Source: Pinus tabuliformis (taxonomy: Eukaryota; Streptophyta; Pinopsida; Pinales; Pinaceae). Taken from it: DNA of 64,000 bases. Positions within the stretch are counted from its first letter, which is position 1. Each line of letters opens with the position of its first letter. The position numbers and the translations under genes are program-made. The notes below the pieces were generated by a model. The model did not search any database. It was given only the letters and a program-made list of their open reading frames with translations, and had not been told where the DNA came from. Location: the NCBI GenBank assembly GCA_031772625.1, contig CM062805.1, forward strand, positions 517,618,102-517,682,101, given 5' to 3'. Below, in pieces: positions 43,693 to 57,100 of this stretch.

Positions 43693-46600
43693 TGTTAGGG
43701 TCATATAGTTTATACGATGAAATGATGATTGAATCATTCCTTTCAGTATTTCATATTTTAAATAATATTGGTTACTGCAAATGATTTCCAAAAAATATAG
43801 AAGAATGAAAATAAAAATGAAAAGAGGGTATAAATACAAAAATAGAAAAAGTAAAAAGAAAAGAAATGGTAAAAGAACCCCAAAAAACAAAAAATGAATA
43901 AATTTGAAAGTGATGCTAGTTGAAGTGCCACTAGTAGTCTACTGGTTTTGCAAAGAATAAATTCATGAAATTGTGTGCAGCTTGTCTAAATTCCACAATA
44001 GCTTTGTGCTTGAAACATACAATTTAATCATGTTCAAGCAAGTTTCAGTTTATTTTAATTAGATTAGAGTAAATAACTTAGCCAAACAATGTAATCTTGG
44101 CTGAGATTATATAGGTAGAATAGGTGAATAAGCTAATCCAATAGTTTAATCTGGATCAATGTAGGTGTTAGATTAGTTTAGTTGTTTGAAATAAACATTC
44201 TTATTCCTTTAAGAATGAAAAAATAAATAGGGTTTGCATGTTTAAATGCACCCTCATTCGTTTAAAGTTACATTAATGTAGGAAAAAGATTGATTTATTA
44301 TGAATTTGGTGAATTTGGTCATTTATCCAAAGTTTGGACTTTGGTGTAAAAGTTATTTATCCGAAATGTGTTGTGGGACCGCCGACGCTAAACTCCGCAA
44401 ACATCACCTTCCCTCATAGCCAACCTGTTTTGACCTGACGTCCCTTAAGTCTTTTTGAACCCCCCCCGAGCAGAGATTCTCTTTAACGATGAGGCAAGGG
44501 GGGTCTAAAAAGTGGTTTCCTTGCCACTACGTGTCCTCTAATAATTTTGGACCCCCCACCTGAAAGTAGTTTGCGCTATCCTGCCTTCCCACCAATGTTC
44601 ACCTACCACATCCCTTCTCAACCTCCATTCCACTATCGCCACATATCCCTCCTCTTGTCATTTCCTTTCAAAGTCCCCACATCTTCATCCCCTTATCCTA
44701 ATCTGCCACGTCGATGACCATTGCACCCGTCCTGTTGCAGTTTCCTCCCTTTTACTCTGTTCTGTTACAGAGTAAATGCAACTCACAACCATTGATCCAA
44801 TGGTTCTGCTCCATTTGTGAACTATAAACCTCCATTTTGTCTCACAATCACATCCTTTTCGCCTTTTGCCTACTATACATTTCTCTTGTCCCCTATTTCT
44901 TGCCTACCAGAAACTATTCATAGACGAATTGGCTATCTCCGATGATTTACAGAGGAATTCCCACCTAACATTTTTCGGAGAGTTACTAAGATTTTCTACA
45001 AATTCCCTCTATCAGTTTCTCCTGCATTCATTCTGTAACCATGATGGCCCCCAAAATTACCATTGTGGTGAATCCCATGCTCACTCCCCCTATGGATTTA
45101 GACCACATTGCTCGTACTGACAGAGAATATAAGATAGTCGAGACAAAGTGTGAATTCGACTTCTTTGAATTACGCGTTGGTTTCATGATAATAACCTAGA
45201 CCAATTTGATGAAATGAGCCTCTAGCACTCTAAGCTACCCCTGTTCCTTTTCCCCAACCTTCTAACTTCCCTGAATTCTTCCTAAAGTGTCATGCCTCTT
45301 ACCTTTCAAGTAAGAGGGCTATCATTCCCCCAATGGTGTAATCATTTTCACCATTACTTCTGAGAGCATAAACCAAATGTTTTAGGTCCCCTAGAGTGAT
45401 TCCATCACTCCTTTTTCCCTTGAAGCTCTCAAAGAAATATATCAGAGGCTAACATTTCCTCAGAGAGCCAAAATTTTTGAGGTCTTCCTGCCAGAAGACT
45501 CTCCACTCCCCGAGAAGAACCCCCCTTATCCCTCTTCTATTTTCCCTCAAAGAACCAGATAGATTATATTTGTCCTGTCTTACCTTCTTTCTTACTCTTA
45601 TGATGAATGGTTAGATGGGCATACTTTAGGCTTCCTATCCACCCTTTCTACAGAAGAAGAACTATTAGTCACGTTTGACTATGGTCACTTCTTCGCAAAT
45701 GTAATTCATGAACAATTCCTTCAGTTTCTAACTGAAGGAATGTTCTAATATTCTTATATTCTTATGTATATGTTGTCTTATTTCAGACATATAGGTTTCC
45801 CTTTGTAGTGCAGAATCTTGTTCAGGAGGGAGAGCCTCAATCCATTATCTTCTCGACCTCCACGATCAGAAGATAATCACAAGAATTTATTTTTACAAAG
45901 TTTATTGATCAGTTTGTGTATCCAACAACTTGTTTGCTGAAGTGCCAGTAGATTCCAAGAATTAATGCAGATATTCAAAAGGTGTTACAATTGAGTTAAC
46001 ATGTGAAGAAAGGAGATTGGTACCTATACTAGTCATTTACAAAGATCAGAGTTTATAGCTCAGAGAAGGCACCATATAAGCTGCCCAAGTACTTTCCATT
46101 GAGAATATTTGCCTTGGAGTACATCAAGAAAATAATTCACTTAGACAACATCCATTTTGTGGTAGCCAAGAAGAAGTCTCAATTCTAAATTAAGACATAG
46201 ATAGGACCTTTCAGCTACAACAATATAGCAACAAGAGAGGAAGCAAACCTCATGCTAAAACAAATGAATTTCTCTCTTAGTTTTACTTGGTCTTATGACT
46301 CCTTTGTGGTAATTTATAAGTTATGAGTGGAACAAAAGGAAACTCCTTATGTGCATACCCAAAGGCCAGAAATAGAGAAGTACATGAACCAGCACATTTG
46401 GGTAGAAAACACATTGTAGGAGGCCGAAGAGTGGGTACTTTCTAGAATAGCTTCAGAGACTCCTATAGCTAGAGAAAAGACTAAGAAGGGGCCGAGAGAG
46501 GAAGACACTCCTTCATTTATAGAAGTCTCAGCCAAAGAGTTCAAGATATATACAAAGGAGGTTAAGATAGGCTCTAAGATAGACTTCCCACCACTGGAGG

Positions 46601-49257
46601 AGACAGAGAGTACCATTGCACTCTCAGGCTTTCAAAATTTTATTTTTGATAGTAGTACCACCGATTCTCCATCATTCTCAACTACTAAACAAATTCTAGC
46701 TGAAATACCTCACACACCATAGCCATCTACAAAACATAGGCAATAGGATATTCTCCACAGATATAAAGAAATTAAACAGAGGAATGAAGCCATTCATGAC
46801 AACATCTCTACTCAATTTAGGAAGCAGTCTTCCTCAATCTAGCATAGGCTCATTTTAGCCTATGACACAGAAAATGGAAGAATGCATATGGCATTCTTAG
46901 AGGTGCATGTTCCACAACCAAAGTCAACAACAGACTTCAAACAAACTACCTTTGAGTTTGAGGCAAAGGATGTTCATCATTTGGATCAGATGGATATGCA
47001 TAGGGAGACTCGAGAAATGGTCTACTCAACCTTTACACATACTGCTCTCACTACTTCCAAACTACAACATTCTTTAAAAAATGTCCAGTCTCATCTTAAA
47101 CTGGAGAATGTTTCTTCTCTTTCTAAGAATAACAAAATTAAACATTTGGAGGAAATGGTGATCAGAGCAGGTTTTGATCCTGGTAACTCAAAGGACATGG
47201 AAGAAATAATTAAGAAGAAGAATGCTAACATAACAGCCATGAAGAAGTAGTTGAGGCTGCCTGCGACTGAACATCCCTAGGTAATGGAGCTAGGAGAGAC
47301 AAAGTTACACAAAGAAGAGATGTTGAAGCTCCTAGTGGAGAAGAATGTGCAGACCAATGAGATGGAAGCAGAGATGGACAAGTTGATCAAAGAAAAGGAA
47401 CAAAGTTCACAACTAGCAATAGTTCCTCTTGATGCAGTACCAATTGCATCTCTACTTCAAACATGTATCCCTACAATAGCCACAATAGCAGAAACATCCT
47501 CTTCTACAGTACTTCCTGCATCAGTTGTAGATGATTCAATTAAGTTGGACGAATCCATGGAAAACATGTCTATACAAGGGGAAGAGATAAAGAAACTAAG
47601 ACATGAGGTGAAATTACTACAGGAGTAGAAAATAAGATTCGAGAATTTCCTCCTAACAGAAATACAGAGATCCCAAACATTTTCCTAGAGATTGCAAAAG
47701 ATGGAAAAAGATTGTGCCATGGGTAATACATTGGCACATGTAAAAGAGAAGATTTGGAAGCAGATCAATGAATACATGATAAACATTTTACTTTCAATAC
47801 AAATCATTTTTGAACAACAGGAATTGATTCTAAGGTCCAATGAAGCCATCGAAGAAGTCAGAAAGCAGTTGGGTGACAAACCCAGTGAAGCCACTCAGCT
47901 CATCAAATTCCTTAACTCCAAAAACAAATAGAAATTAGAAGGGTTAGAGATTGAAGATAGAGCAAAAACAATATTGGAAGTCAAGAAGGTGTTGACAAAG
48001 AGAAATCTAATGAGACAGCTTGAAGAAAAATGTCAGATTATGGACACTAGTCTACAAAGATTCTTCACCAAGTTGGAACCCCTCTACAAGAAAGGAATTC
48101 CAACTTTATTAGTTATTAAAGATAAGCTCAGCATGTGGTCTGATTACAGTGAGGAATTAATGACCAAGGAAAGAGACAGTTCAAAGGTTGCAGCTGGAAG
48201 ATTCAATATGATAGGAAAGGCACTCTTAGAAACATTGGCATATGACTTGGACATTTAGTATGGAATCAAACACATATTCATTTCCAAGCCGACATCTTCT
48301 AAATATACTAAAGTCGACGAAGTTTATAGAAAGTTACTAAAGACGACCATGCCGAGTGAACAAGGTTGGGGTAAACTATGTGAATTACTGGAGTAAAGAA
48401 AAGGTTTGGCTACATAGCTCAGCATCAACAACACAATAGAATTCAAGGGTCAGGCAACGATTTGTTCCACCAATTCAGAAAGTTCGAATTTCCCTGAAAC
48501 TTTTGTAATAAGTTAGATAAATTCAATTTAATAATTCTTGGATACATCCTAGTCAGTTTTGACAGGATATTTTTGTAAATAAGTTATAAATACTTCAACT
48601 TCAGAAGTATCAACAATTGATTTTTATATAGAAGAACACTATTGTACATTGCTGAAGCATCAATGTTTTACTAGTAATACATAAAGCTCTTTGACACGAT
48701 TCTTGTGTCAAGTTGTTGGTGAAGTGCCTCTATCATTATATGTGTTTATATCTCTATGTTTATCACAAATATTTGTTTCTTAATCTGAATTATTCAATAG
48801 ATAATTAAAGGACATAATTTTTTTAAATCTACACTCTGCTCCAAAATTTGAATAATTTCCATGTTTTCTACGGAACTTTAAATATAGAACTCAGGTAACA
48901 ATGATCTATATCTAAAGTGAATCTTAATATGTTCTTCGTTCCCCATCTTATAAACTAAAATAATCCAATCAATTTGGCTACCCTGCCCTATGAGATCTAT
49001 TTGTAAACATTGAAATCGATCCATACTTTATGAAACAAACTCCATAGCTCAATGGTAATCTAGTTATCAACCAACCATTCAAATACAAATCAAACCTTAA
49101 ACTTCATAACTAGCATAATATTCAATACATCAAAATTAAATATTACAGAGAGAGCCCTCTCTGAAGCTGGCAGGCCTAGATCCCATCTTCCAAAGTAGGT
49201 TTGTGGTTACCTTTGTAATTTTCTTCTACAACCTTAGAAAATTACAGAGTGATAACA
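43693..49257 (+). mobile_element. Gypsy LTR2, unusually long (5.57 kb), with a coding-like tract inside
   Basis: The left 1.1 kb matches the U3 of LTR1 and LTR3 in order: TGTTAGGGTC start, AAATAATATT, a cytosine-rich patch with GTGGTTTCC and ACGTGTC at 44500-44540. The right 0.7 kb (about 48540-49257) matches their promoter, R and U5: TATAAATA at 48585, GTATAGAAGAA-like words, GTTGGTGAAGTGC, ACAGAGAGAGCCCTCT and a GATAACA end. Between them sits the tract at 45041-48395. A primer-binding site follows at 49261. It belongs to a related but different subfamily from LTR1 and LTR3. Confidence 0.75.
45041..48395 (+). mobile_element. Coding-like tract of about 1,100 codons inside LTR2, function unknown
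   Basis: It begins MAPKITIVVNPMLTPPMDLD and shows successive open stretches on the plus strand, notably 46882-47250, 47284-47628, 47692-47931 and 47974-48258. These are rich in Glu, Lys and Leu with heptad-like spacing, suggesting coiled coils (for example HKEEMLKLLVEKNVQTNEME). Middle parts read VYSSEKAPYKLPKYFP and LRIFALEYIKKIIHLDNIHF. No gag, pol or envelope domain is recognised. It is broken, with on the order of a dozen or more breaks. It may be an accessory frame of the element or a captured host sequence. Confidence 0.55.
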
Positions 49258-49260
49258 TTC

Positions 49261-49278
49261 TGGCGACCATACTGGGGA
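49261..49278 (+). promoter_or_regulatory. Second gypsy primer-binding site, after LTR2
   Basis: TGGCGACCATACTGGGGA, identical to the site after LTR1. It shows that LTR2 also functioned as the 5' LTR of a neighbouring interior. Confidence 0.8.
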
Positions 49279-50469
49279 CCTAAACATTTCAAATTCCTAA
49301 GAAAAGCATATCAAGTTCTAGATCTGATTACCGATGGTGGACAATGATCAGGCACAAGAAGGTTGTATCATTCACTTGATGACTCCATGTTCAAAGTATC
49401 CAGAGCTTCAAAGCTTTTAGTGTGACTCCACTATCAAAGAATCCAAATTTTAAAGCATTCATGGTGACTCCACTATAAGTTGATCAAATTTCTTACTAAA
49501 CAAGATGATAAGGTATGTGGAAAATCTTCTCCCTTGTGAAGTTTTAAAAGAGTTTAGGGATAACTTAGCTTATTTTCAAATTGATGAAGATTTTTCAACG
49601 GCCATGTTTCGTTGTTTGAAATTGAGAAAATTTTCTCCTGAAAAGTAAAGTTTGTTTTCTTAAGTTAGTTGTTGAAAGATTCGAGAAGGATATTGAAATT
49701 TTGGATTTTCAAATTCAGTCCTATAATTTCCAAGACCCTAAACAATTCTTGGCAAATATTCCTTCTCCAAGACAAGAGGAGATTGTATTTCCTTTTGATT
49801 TGCAGAGGGATGAGAGTTTTCTTTTTGAGCATAAGGCAAAAACTGAACAGTTCGAATCAGGGTTTAACTGTGAGAATACAACTGATGAAATCTTCCATAC
49901 TCAATCGATCAATGAAGGGCTCCAAGGTAAACCAATTAATCATGCCTTTAATGATCGGATAGCAAACTACATGGAGGTTCTTTTCATCTCAAGTGTTCAA
50001 CCATGTTTTCATGACCAAATCCAACAACAGTTACCATTTCACTCTACATATTTGATTTTAGGGACAAAAATTCAAGTTGTCCTTTTGATTTTGCTAACAA
50101 ACAATCAAGAAGTCCACTTATTTCAGCAGCTACTTGACCGTCTTCATTGGAGTTTTTGTATTATTTGATTCAACATGATTTTCAGTAGTATAGGGTAGGT
50201 AGAAGTGTGAAAATAAGCTCAGTGCTTTGAGCATTTTTTCAAGCATTCTATCAAGTTTCAGTTTTATATTGCAATTTCATATTACAGTTCAGTGTATATT
50301 TCATACTTCAGTGTGCAAAATGGTTTTGATTTCACTTTGAGAGTTTTTCAGTACCAAAGATTTTATGGCATAATAGGTTGCAGGTTTTTGGATCACCCCA
50401 ATCAATCATGGTACTATCCTACAACATTACTGGCATGTCGAGGAGAATTCCATCCCTAGCTGGAGCCTA
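49279..50469 (+). mobile_element. Short interior of a non-autonomous gypsy unit
   Basis: It lies between the second primer-binding site and the CCATCCCTAGCT motif before LTR3. The only sizeable frame (49701-50168, 155 codons, MDFQIQSYNFQDPKQFLANI start) has no recognised domain, and no protease, RT or integrase is present. A 1.2-kb non-coding-like interior between long LTRs fits a large retrotransposon derivative mobilised by a related autonomous element. Confidence 0.65.
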
Positions 50470-52429
50470 TATTAGGGTCCTAAAATTTTTTATAGGGTTG
50501 TTTGATTATAGATGATCATTATTATCTTTGGAGTGTTGTAAATAATATTCCATGTTGTAAATTATTTCCAAAAAATAAGGTCAAAACCTTAAGGAAAATC
50601 AAAGTTACTTGCTGATCGTTAAAGTGCCAGCATTTGTAATTATTTGTTGAAAGTTTGAAACCTTATTGTAAAATTATATGCATGTTAGGACATTTTGTCA
50701 TTGGTGCGTAAACAACGCACATCTCCCCGCTCCCAATCACATCGTCTTATTCATGAGATGGCTCTTGCACCTTTTCGGCTCCCACACCATGTCTCCCTTT
50801 ATCAACCCGGGGGGGGTTCGGAAAGCAGTTTCCTCCCCACCGGGCCCACTTCTACGTGTCACTCTTACGTTATTTTTCATCCCCCCATCAGAAACCACTT
50901 ACCACTTCGACCGTCGTCCAAAATCAACTAATTTTCTTCCCCTTTCCTGCTAGCTCTTCATGCGCGCTCCCCTCCACTCCCATCCCTACACCTTGCCATG
51001 TGCGTTATGTAATTAAAATTTTACCTCACTATCATTCCCACACCACTCACTACCTGCCATTTGGACCGTTGTCCACCTTGACATCATGTATCCACATCAT
51101 TCCCCACCTCCATGTCACCTCCCGCTTCCACATCATATGTTTGTTTCATGGTTAGTTAAAAATATGCTTTTTCATATATAACATAGTATTTTAAAACATG
51201 GTTTACAAACAATTGAGAACGAATTTTCAAAAATTGAAAGACATTTTTATTTATAACATCCTCTTGTACAAAAACCTCTCTTGTTTTTCTAACAACTATT
51301 ATGGTTTTGGACATTCGGATGAATCTTTGCAGGCATATTTTCCCAAATTTTCTTGTTTTTTGCCAATGTTTTCAAATGTGGTTTATGATCAAGTAGAAAT
51401 GAATTTTCAAAAGCAAAAAGAGGTTTTGGTTTATAACTTCATCATTTACAAAAAAATCTCTCTGTTCTCGAACAATTATTATGGTTTGGGATATATAAAG
51501 GGATTATAGGACCCTATTTTTAAAAATTTCAGGAGGAAAAAACTAAAAGATAGATAGTGACTTGGATGCCACCTCATCAAATAAGAGTTGCTATCAAATT
51601 CAAATTTCTCTTATTTATAAACAACAATTCTCAAGGATAGTTCTAGAACTCTTCAAATAATTTTAGTTGCCTTTAATTGTGTTCTATTTTTGTAATACAG
51701 TTTTCAGATATTTATAACAAATCTTGATATTTTTTCAATATATTTTAGTTTAGAATTTGTATAAATACTTAATAATTTGAAGTAAGAGATGTTGGATTTT
51801 GTATAGAAGAAATATATTGTATGTTTCTCAAGTCTCAGTGGACCTATCAGTAATAGAAAGGACATTCTTCGTAGGATTCATGTGTTGGACTATTTGGTGA
51901 AGTGCTCCTCTCATTGTCTATGTGTTATTCATTTGTTTCCATGTTTATGTTTTCTTAAAACTGAATTATCTCACAAAAAGTTGACAAACAAAATTTGTTG
52001 AAAAATACACTCTGATTTTGGTTGTAGATAATTTCAATGTTTTCCTTTGATATCATGTTAAGGAATTCTTAATTTCTCTTTAAATTCTATTGTATATTTT
52101 TTCCTTGACTCCATTTCATTTTTATATAGAGGATCCAATTAGTTCAACTACCTTGCCCTGTGAAAGTCCTTTGAAAATCTGAGGCAAATCACTGTTAAGT
52201 TTGCAGACTCCATTTCCCAATGGCTCTTTCCTTGTTATTCCAACCAACCCAATTCATAAACCAAACTTCGAATGCTCATAACTAGCCTAATATCTAATAC
52301 AACAAAGTTAAATCTTACAGATAGAGCCCTCTCTGAAGTTGGCAGGGTTAGATCCGAGCTTCCAAAGTAGGTTTGTAGTTACCTTTGTGATTTTCTTCTG
52401 CAACCTTGGAAATTTACAGAGTGTTAACA
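50470..52429 (+). mobile_element. Gypsy LTR3 (1,960 bp)
   Basis: It starts TATTAGGGTCC (the usual TG now reads TA) and ends GAGTGTTAACA. It matches LTR1 along its whole length, including the cytosine-rich U3, the internal duplication (about 51195-51360 and 51365-51530), TATAAATA at 51760 and the U5. It differs from LTR1 at about one base in ten where compared. It does not contain the coding-like tract of LTR2. Confidence 0.88.
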
Positions 52430-52434
52430 GGAAC
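52430..52434. repeat. Right target-site duplication of the gypsy composite (GGAAC)
   Basis: Matches GGAAT at 28989-28993 in four of five bases. Confidence 0.55.
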
Positions 52435-54199
52435 CATAGGTTAGCCAACCTTTGATTCCCTTGTATGTTCCACATATCAGTTGTGCTTGTTTGTTCATAC
52501 GAAAAAATTCTTACCTACATGCTGGTGTTGTCTGGAATTGACACACTAAAAAAAAATAGAGGGATCTAGAATTGTCCATAATTGTAATGGGGGTGGGTTA
52601 AAGAATATGGGAGATTATTCTCATAACAATTAAGGTCAATGGGAAGAATACCTTGATAGGAACTTAGTTCCTAACTACTATGTTGAACCTAGTGAATAGT
52701 ATGTTGGTAGGCGAGGAACTTGATTATGGGGCCACTTGGAGATGGTTTGTCTATTTGAATGGTGGTGTATGGCCTGTGATCATAAGTAGGTTGTCCCTTG
52801 CAAGAGGGGGGTCAAGCGGATACAAGAGGTATAATTGATCTAGGTTTCAGGTACCTTGGGTATCTAATTGTTGTTTGTTTCTCCTCATAAAGGGTGCAAC
52901 TAAGAAATATGAGCTAATGCTCTTTAGGGTGTGTGACTTGTAATGATTGGTATCTATATTTGCTAGCTTCTCATGAAGAGATCAAGGTAGTTGAAGAGGA
53001 AATTGAGCCTCTTGAATCTCAAAATAAACAATGGTATCTGTCTTGATCTCGTAATGGATGGGTCATGAGGAAATGAGATGTATTGTCATCTTTGGAATTT
53101 GTAATAAAAATGGATTTAATTAAATACAGAATCAGAAAAATAAACATACATAATCATTTCTTCCCTATCTATATCTATAGGTAACTTGTTATAACCTATA
53201 TATGTAGGAAGAGGTAATCCAAATACATTATAAAATCCACACCCTTGATTAGGATCGTGTAGATATTATAAGAAAATTAACTGGTCAAAACCATACCAAT
53301 TAAAGAAGACCCTCCCAACCAAGCCTATATATGAGTGTCTTGATATCTTGGTTTTCCTTGATTTATGATTAATGTTTTCACACCACTACCTTTTATGATT
53401 GCAAAGCATAGCAAAGGAGAAGGGGTCATGGTGCCTCTACTTTGTGTAGAATTTTATGAAAGTGTCAAATCATGGTCATCTTTATTTCCTATCCTCTTGA
53501 AGTGCATTCTTTCCTTTCATATATGCTATTTTATCAGGTAGGTTTTTTTCCAGTTCTCTACTAATAACTGAGCCATATTTCTTTAGTTGATTCCTTGGCC
53601 ATCTAAGATTTTTTCCTACTTTTAACTTCTTGAGAAAAACCCATCCTAAGATAAAATGGTGAAGTTGGATTAGAAAGAACCTGGGTGGGCACTCCATAAC
53701 CCACTTTCCTAACTCACACAGTATACGTAACTTATTATTGCATTTATGTTAAGTGCCTATTTCAAACTTATATTTTTTTAATGTTGATATTTATTAGGCC
53801 ATTTCATGATTTATAGTAGAGAAAATCATATATTTATGCTTATTTTAATTGCACCTAATTCTTATTAATGTTTGTGACATGTGTACCATCCTTAATATTT
53901 ATAGTGAGTGGACCTTTCCAATGTTAAATATGAATTTGAAAAATTACTCACCACCAATTTAATTTGTGTATTGATTATCATGGAGCAATTACTCACCACC
54001 AATTTATTTTGTGTATTGATTATCATGGAGGAAACACGATGATGGATATTTGGATATTACCTTATTACAAACAAACACATCTCAATCATATAATATGTTT
54101 CGTTATTTTGATAAATTTCATGTTTTGGGATGATGCTCCAATATAATTTATTGGTTGAACAAATTTCATTAATGACATTTTAATTTTTTTCATAATCAG
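52435..54199. other. Non-coding stretch between gypsy composite and the DOT2 remnant
   Basis: No gene is recognised. It is AT-rich, with G-rich patches near 52590-52800 that look like old element sequence but could not be assigned. It would include upstream introns and missing N-terminal exons of the DOT2-like remnant, none of which I could see. Confidence 0.5.
53942..54031 (+). repeat. 45-bp tandem duplication
   Basis: AATTACTCACCACCAATTTA occurs at 53942 and 53987. The two 45-bp copies differ at only about two bases, so this is a recent slippage or duplication event. Confidence 0.9.
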
Positions 54200-57100
54200 G
54201 GAGGAAAAGGCAAAGAAAAAGATGGAAGGTGGGTCAAAATTTTTTATTGTGGATAAATACGAGTATAAAAATTGAGGAACATAAAAATGTTGTGAGGGAA
54301 AAAGTTGCATGTCTTGCCCAGATTTTTGAACAATAGTTTTGTAACCCCTTGAGGTGCCATGAGTGTCCTTTTTTTATATTATAATGATATAATATCGTAT
54401 TTTGCAAGTTCTTGTATAATAATCATTATTCAGCTTATACATTTGAATGTAAAATTGTATTTGATATGGGTGCCTCGTTTACTTAGGATAATGTGGAAGA
54501 TACACCAAGTGACGATGAAGAAATGACAATGCAAAGTGGAAGTAATAATTTCTTTCTGAAACACTTTTTCTATAGTCTTCTCTGCTTAGTTGCTGCAAAT
54601 AACTTTATGATGTTTTCTTACTATTTAATTGTATTTTTGAATCTTACATTTATAGGAAATATATGCCATGTGTTGAAATAGGAGAAAAGTAGATGCATTT
54701 TATGGATGTTAAAACCTCCAAAATTGGCATATGGGTGTGTAGGATACTTGCTATGATATCAATCTATTGCATATCCATGTTATGTGGTCAATACCTTTCT
54801 CTAAACAATGTGTAGTGTAGTTGACATGCAGAGGATATGGCAGGATTGAAGGTCCTTCATGAGCTTGATAAAGTGATGGAAGGGAAGTTGTATTGACACG
54901 CAAGGATAAAAATGTTATTGTTGGTTATGAAGCTAATGATGGTAGGTTGATTTTTTATGCCGAGTCCTGATTTTTTAATTTACCTAATATGATCTTTGTA
55001 TCCATTTTTTAGTTATTTTTATTGATTGAAGATTCATTGATTATGTTAGAATGCTACTGAAATGGTTGATATGCTTGAAAAAATTGAAATTGGAGAGAAA
55101 AATGCAAGAAATGAAGCCTACAGAGGATCAAAGAAAAAAATTGAGATATATGAAGAAAAATAAGCTAGATATTTATTGGATAATCAATTTTTTTTAAGGT
55201 TTTTACTTTTTAACTTACAATGTTTTTACTATTTTTGTTGTGATAGATTTCAAATTGATTTGAATACTGTGAAATACATTCTCCTCAATATGACGACCCT
55301 TTTAAGGAGGACTTAATTTTTTCCCTTGATGTTATGATGTAGTACTATTGAGATATTTAATATATTAACAATTTTTCTAAGATACTCAAGGCTTTAACAT
55401 TTGTTTTGTGCCAAGATTATATGAAAAATTTGCATTTTTGGTTGAATGGGTAACTATAGATCAATTTGAAGATATAAATGAATAAGTCCACAACAAACTA
55501 GATGAGGTAAGTTGGATTCATATTTTTCATAGGAATTTTATTTTAGGTAGGTGTGTGTGTTTTATAAATGGAACTACTTCTATCAACTAAGGAATCTAGA
55601 AATAGAACCGGTACTTCTATAGTTAGCTACTTTAATACTAAAAAACTGCTTAGTGACTAGCTAACCATGATTATTGAGAATTCTTGCTTCCTACTTATTA
55701 GGAAAGGCTTGTGTTGGAAACTTTCAATAAAATGTAACAAAATTTCACAGGAGCCTGCAACTTTATGAAGATTTTTTTTTTTACTTCCTAACAATAGGAG
55801 AGTTAAAGGATTTTTTCATTGTTATTTGACTGAGAGGATACTCTATAGGATTCCTCATCCCCAGTGATTTTTCCTTCTTTCATTGTAAAAAAAAATAATT
55901 CTAGGCTTCTCACCTACATAATGTTTAAAATATTCTAGACAATTAAAGATAATATAAGATACTTTTATTAATGTCTAGTAAATGATCACAAGAGTGGTTA
56001 AATGAGGCTAAAATAAAGTACAATTTGTGTAATTTAAAGTGGGAATACAAAAAACTTTGATCTCTGAGCTACCGTCAACAAGAAAATATCAAATACCTAA
56101 GAATCAAGTCATAAAGAAACAAAGAGAAGGACACATACATGAAACTTTGAAATGAATTGGATACATATGTGAGATCTCCATATCAATATGGGTGTGTCAT
56201 GTGGTCTAGAATTAGAAGTTGAGGCTGAGGGAAGTGAGAGAATTATAAGTCTCCTCATTCAAGTCATCAATCACCTTGAAGGGGATAATTCACTATTTGA
56301 GGAGATTGTGTTAAGAGTACCAAAGATTGAGGGGGATTGGTTGTGAAATCCTAGAATGGATCTTCAGGAAAGCTCTAGATTGAGGAGCTGTATTACTCCT
56401 ACAAGGAAAATATTCTCTAAAATGATGACTATTCACTTGGTGGATCATGGATTTAATCTAAGGAACTGTGTCTTTAGCACTAGACCTCTTAGAGTTATTC
56501 TTCCTACTTGTACTATGAAGCTTATTGTTGGGTCTATGATGGAGGATTTACAAAAGTATATCGGAATACGAGGGACATCTATCTAGGGGGGAGAGTTTCA
56601 AGGTAAAATGGATTTAATATATGACGGAGATTGCAATCGTTGTCACTGATTTTACGTATTGGTTGCATAACATGGAAGAAAGAGGTGATTTGGAAGAATT
56701 TGGACAAGGAGGATGACATAAAGATTTCAATTATAGAAATATGTAGGTAAAACAAGATGAAGAATATGGACACCTCTGATCTAGATACCTAAAGAAAATG
56801 GATATGAGCCCACTCATCTTCTGACATTCTTCAATTACCCACTTCCCCTCGACCATCCAAACACCTCGGATTTGATACCATTCCAATGCTCCTTTTCACA
56901 TGCATAAACTATTTGACATACAACACCATTCCTATAGTATATTGAGATATATTAAAATGGCATTCGAGGGAGGCCTTAACTAGCTACCTTTTTCTTTTCA
57001 TTCCATGACTTATTATTGCCACGGGGGAGTCGAAACCATGATCCTTTAACAATGGATCTGGAAGAGTGTCGAGCAATGAGAGGAGAATCCAAGAACCATA

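Larger units (their letters stand above)
28994..52429 (+). mobile_element. Three-LTR Ty3/gypsy composite (23.4 kb)
   Basis: The order is LTR1 (28994-30945), a gypsy interior with gag to integrase (30946-43692), a long LTR2 (43693-49257), a short interior (49258-50469) and LTR3 (50470-52429). All are in the plus orientation. Both interiors start with the same primer-binding site, and both end with the same motif before the next LTR (CCATCCCTAGCT at about 43670 and 50451). The domain order places it in Ty3/gypsy, and the extra RNase H suggests a Tat-related line. It is an old fossil with many breaks. Nested inside are a Tork copia (31193-36354) and an unidentified insertion (about 38030-38900). 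Confidence 0.85.

Noticed and set aside
43660-43890. Phe/Leu-rich minus-strand frame considered as a small membrane protein
   Set aside because: It is the complement of an A-rich stretch at the start of LTR2 and is explained by composition.
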